From: UBA2137 sp037968575
GTDB taxonomy: Bacteria > Pseudomonadota > Alphaproteobacteria > Micavibrionales > Micavibrionaceae
Reading direction: 5' to 3'
Length of the DNA stretch: 7,885 nt
Assembly: GCA_037968575.1 (NCBI GenBank)
Contig: JBBKVR010000016.1
Span: 1 to 7,885, forward strand
In this document: piece after piece, positions 6,701 to 7,885 of the stretch
How the letters are laid out: every line of letters begins with the position of its first letter
How positions within the stretch are numbered: the stretch's first letter is position 1
Translations under genes and position numbers: made by a program
Notes under the pieces: generated by a model
The model's database searches: none
Seen by the model: only the letters and a program-made list of their open reading frames with translations
Told to the model about the DNA's origin: nothing

Positions 6701-7885
6701 GGCAATGGGCACTGTGACTGTTCGTGTTCTTGATGACGGTCCTGTTGTTTTTGATAGATTTACACCAATTGATGAAAGTAATCTTGATGGTGTGGCTTCA
6801 ATTTCTGTAACTGACACACTGAACTTTGACTTTGGTGAGGATGGTGCAGGGGAAGTTGTACCTGAAGGTACATTCATGGCTATGAATGTTGTTGGTGGAC
6901 CAAATGTTCCGATTTCATCTGGTGGTTCTCCTGTAACTGTTTTGGTTGTGGGTAACGGATATGAAGGTCGTGACGCTGGTGGCGCTCTTATCTTTAAATT
7001 GTCTATCAACTCACTGACTGGCCAATACACATATACACAATATGAAGAAATTGATCATCCAAATGCAAACAACCCTGATGATGTTATCTGGTTGAAATTT
7101 GCCGTGAATGTTATTGATGATGATGGTGATATTGATACAGCCTTTATCGGAATTGATGTTCATGATGACGGCCCAGTTGCACATGATGACTCAGGTTCAT
7201 TGGGTGATACCGATACAACAACTGTTGGCAATGTTCTCACAAATGATGATATTGGCGTAGACAACGAGAGCCCTGCCGTTATCAAAATCACATTTAATGG
7301 AGTCGACACTAATGTGCCTTCTTCAGGAACTGTAACGATTGCAGGTAATTTTGGTACACTGAAAATTGCTGCTAATGGAGCCTACACATACACAAGAACA
7401 TCTGCTTCTACAGGTACTGATAACTTTACCTATATGATGCGTGATGGTGATGGTGATAAATCAACAGCTAACCTTCAGATTAACCTTACAGAAGGTGATG
7501 TGCAGCCTATCGTTACAACAGAGATTAATAGTGTTGATGAGAGTGGAACGTTGACGACATCAGGCACTATTAATGTTGATTTTGGAACAGATGGTCCAGG
7601 TACGATTGTACCAAAAGGTGCCAGCTCTTTCTCTACAACAGGTTCTGTCGATACAGGTGTATTGAGATCTTGTGGTGATCTGGTAACAGTTACACTTTCT
7701 GGTAATACTTATACTGGTATTGCTGGTGGACGCACAGTCTTCACATTGAAAATCAATACAAATGGAACATATACTTTCAATCTGCTTGATCAGTTGGATC
7801 ACGCTGACGGAAACAATCCTAATGATAATCTAAACCTACGCTTTGGTTACACAGCTACAGATGCTGATGGTGACATGGCAATGGG
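3444..7885 (+). CDS. Giant LapA/BapA-like type I-secreted adhesin, N-terminal 1480 residues (3' end outside window)
   Basis: Probable cell-surface or biofilm adhesin exported in one step by a type I secretion system. The frame has no stop through the end of the window. The ATG at 3444 is preceded by AAGGGGA (3431-3437) with 6 bases of spacing. No Sec signal peptide is present, as expected for a type I substrate. Approximate domains by residue: 1-95 N-terminal module; 96-220 acidic linker with EPAAG-type motifs; 225-340 Ig-like domain 1; 343-463 Ig-like domain 2 (TDTDGSERISLVRIEGVPTG, about 369-388). The repeat array then runs A1 464-602, B1 603-709, A2 710-849, B2 850-956, A3 957-1100, A4 1101-1244, B3 1245-1352, A5 from 1353. 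A modules carry DFG-DG-G, AGGR--FTL-IN--G, LLDQLDHA, NPND, TDADGD and a closing DDGP, like T1SS-143 repeats. B modules carry GNV--ND, NFGTL-I-A-GSYTYTR and FTYTLTD-DGD, like cadherin/VCBS-type domains. The many D-x-D-G-D motifs suggest calcium binding. RTX repeats and the secretion signal are presumably downstream. The exact binding target is unknown. Confidence 0.9.
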   Translation, partial: MPKDVCKIELPEAGTTETIMLKPGQVNTLSFPSDSMVSSPRLMADGSIEISLVNGSKVVIQNFEELAFSAESCGRDTIIQLSDNSIIYPEEMYAMLSGEQELEVVEVEPAAGEEPTETALQQVEETIEEDVETAAAEIEEVINIEPAAGDPTAQQVANIEPEAGIEGVTSGRGYGFESRVDAAPLNSEPAVGPIGETELEFGLPEPEETLFLASTPTAAPPASTPPDFSIPSIVVKEDNMVQVVIDVTNNGGPTATNTIEIEIPANWTVVDLNGGTIDPVTGYWTITTAPGANFTGGPKIMTELDTDVDQNNLFVRVTEIGPDGTEISRGTYNILTDAVADIPTIQADAACVEEGMAIPLVINVATTDTDGSERISLVRIEGVPTGVTLNNGTEVSPGTWELSLADLTGLEARAADGTAAGTFNLTVTVFSTEDPVTDRELDFSDNTAQNVDTLVLEVKPDDEPIITTGMDLVDESNLLRSTIGVIPVDYGSDAPGELNPRPVSTFTADGSLAGGNLTSKGEAVTVTLSGNTYTGTAGGRDVFTMTISENGQYTFNLLDQLDHANPLDPNDVINLNFGIIATDSEGDTTTAVFTIKVFDDGPVANDDPVTLSDTDLTATGNVTNNDDGGYDDDATVTNVRFNGVDTPVPTSGTATINGNFGTLTISADGSYTYTRAGTAAGTDQFTYTLTDRDGDTDTANLNVTLEPGDVIPIVSTETNTVDESGPLTTTGTITVDYGNDGPGTITPKGANTFTATGSVAGGTLTSCGEAVTVALSGNTYTGTAGGRTIFTLQINTNGTYTFNLLDQLDHANTTNPNDIINLNFGYTATDADGDMAMSTITIRVADDGPIANDDARSLGDTTISVGGNVTDNDDEGFDDDGTVTNVRFNGSNTAVPTVGTATIVGNFGTLKIAADGSYTYTRTSDQAGQDIFTYTLTDKDGDSDTANLTVTLAKGDDNPVIVNATNQVDETNYDGADEVVTGIISANFFGDGPGTITPKDASSFQANGSVDTGTLRSHGDAVTVTLNGNTFVGMAGGREIFTLQINTNGSYIFTAKDVLDHADDTNPNDAINLVFGVTATDADGDMAMGTVTVRVLDDGPVVFDRFTPIDESNLDGVASISVTDTLNFDFGEDGAGEVVPEGTFMAMNVVGGPNVPISSGGSPVTVLVVGNGYEGRDAGGALIFKLSINSLTGQYTYTQYEEIDHPNANNPDDVIWLKFAVNVIDDDGDIDTAFIGIDVHDDGPVAHDDSGSLGDTDTTTVGNVLTNDDIGVDNESPAVIKITFNGVDTNVPSSGTVTIAGNFGTLKIAANGAYTYTRTSASTGTDNFTYMMRDGDGDKSTANLQINLTEGDVQPIVTTEINSVDESGTLTTSGTINVDFGTDGPGTIVPKGASSFSTTGSVDTGVLRSCGDLVTVTLSGNTYTGIAGGRTVFTLKINTNGTYTFNLLDQLDHADGNNPNDNLNLRFGYTATDADGDMAM
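3729..4103 (+). other. Acidic linker with two PAAG dialanine motifs (possible LapG cleavage sites)
   Basis: A Glu-rich, low-complexity linker at about residues 96-220. EPAAG occurs at 3765-3779 (residues 108-112) and again at 3876-3890 (145-149). Degenerate copies EPEAG (3921-3935) and EPAVG (4005-4019) follow. LapG-family periplasmic proteases cut large adhesins between two alanines in a [T/A/P]AAG context, about 100 residues from the N-terminus. The first PAAG matches both the motif and the position. The segment GRGYGFESRVDAAPL (about 173-187) after the linker is also of a type seen in large alphaproteobacterial adhesins. Confidence 0.5.
4833..7885 (+). repeat. Alternating A (about 140 aa) and B (about 107 aa) module array: A1 B1 A2 B2 A3 A4 B3 A5
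   Basis: Boundaries, taken from the recurring DDGP and [E/K]GD junctions: A1 4833-5249, B1 5250-5570, A2 5571-5990, B2 5991-6311, A3 6312-6743, A4 6744-7175, B3 7176-7499, A5 7500 to beyond 7885. The A+B unit is about 740 bases. A3 is followed directly by A4 with no B between them, and A4 is the most diverged A copy. DNA identity is high between some copies. For example, 5801-5872 in A2 and 7730-7801 in A5 differ at only 3 of 72 bases. B1 and B2 share an identical run of about 26 bases beginning ACAGTCACAAATG. Confidence 0.85.

Noticed and set aside
6359..7030. Minus-strand open frame of 223 codons
   Set aside because: It lies wholly inside the adhesin frame on the opposite strand. It is rich in Ser, Thr, Pro and Val, as expected from reading the antisense of Asp/Gly/Thr/Val-rich repeats, and resembles no family. 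The same holds for the minus frames at 3582-3908, 4110-4373, 4478-4843 and 7560-7802.
4833..7885. Repeats considered as a CRISPR-like or non-coding tandem array
   Set aside because: The periodicity is about 740 bases, keeps the reading frame, and encodes protein modules with conserved residues.

Overview
The window comes from a Gram-negative bacterium with fairly AT-rich DNA. The first 2.1 kb carries outer-membrane maintenance genes: the 3' end of lptG (lipopolysaccharide export permease), then an mlaA homologue and an mlaC homologue, all on the + strand. An mlaA-mlaC pair with no mlaFEDB genes next to it, and the LptG sequence style (SLRPPR, AAWAPIL, LEDG end), suggest an alphaproteobacterium. 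That is an inference from family knowledge and was not checked by search.

Layout. 1-483: LptG C-terminus. 599-1345: MlaA, with a signal peptide but no lipobox. 1449-2099: MlaC. A hairpin with a T tract lies between mlaA and mlaC, and a very strong bidirectional terminator follows mlaC at 2117-2154. From 2155 to 3443 I recognise no protein gene. The left part of this gap (2171-2450) is a run of stem-loops. The right part is AT-rich, with two near-consensus DnaA boxes, a composite direct repeat, a possible promoter and a leader hairpin.

From 3444 to the window's right edge runs one uninterrupted reading frame of 1480 codons with no stop. It is the front part of a giant type I-secreted adhesin of the LapA/BapA kind. 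It has no Sec signal peptide. It starts with a small N-terminal module of about 95 residues, followed by an acidic linker holding two PAAG dialanine motifs. The first (residues 109-112) lies almost where LapG protease cuts LapA. Two Ig-like domains come next, then an array of two alternating modules: A (about 140 residues, T1SS-143-like) and B (about 107 residues, cadherin/VCBS-like), in the order A1 B1 A2 B2 A3 A4 B3 A5. The C-terminal part, where calcium-binding RTX repeats and the secretion signal would be expected, lies beyond the window.

How they fit together: LptG and the Mla proteins build and maintain the asymmetric outer membrane. The giant protein would be exported across that envelope by a type I system not present here and held at the surface. 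The terminator and long gap suggest that the adhesin is transcribed separately from the lipid-transport genes.
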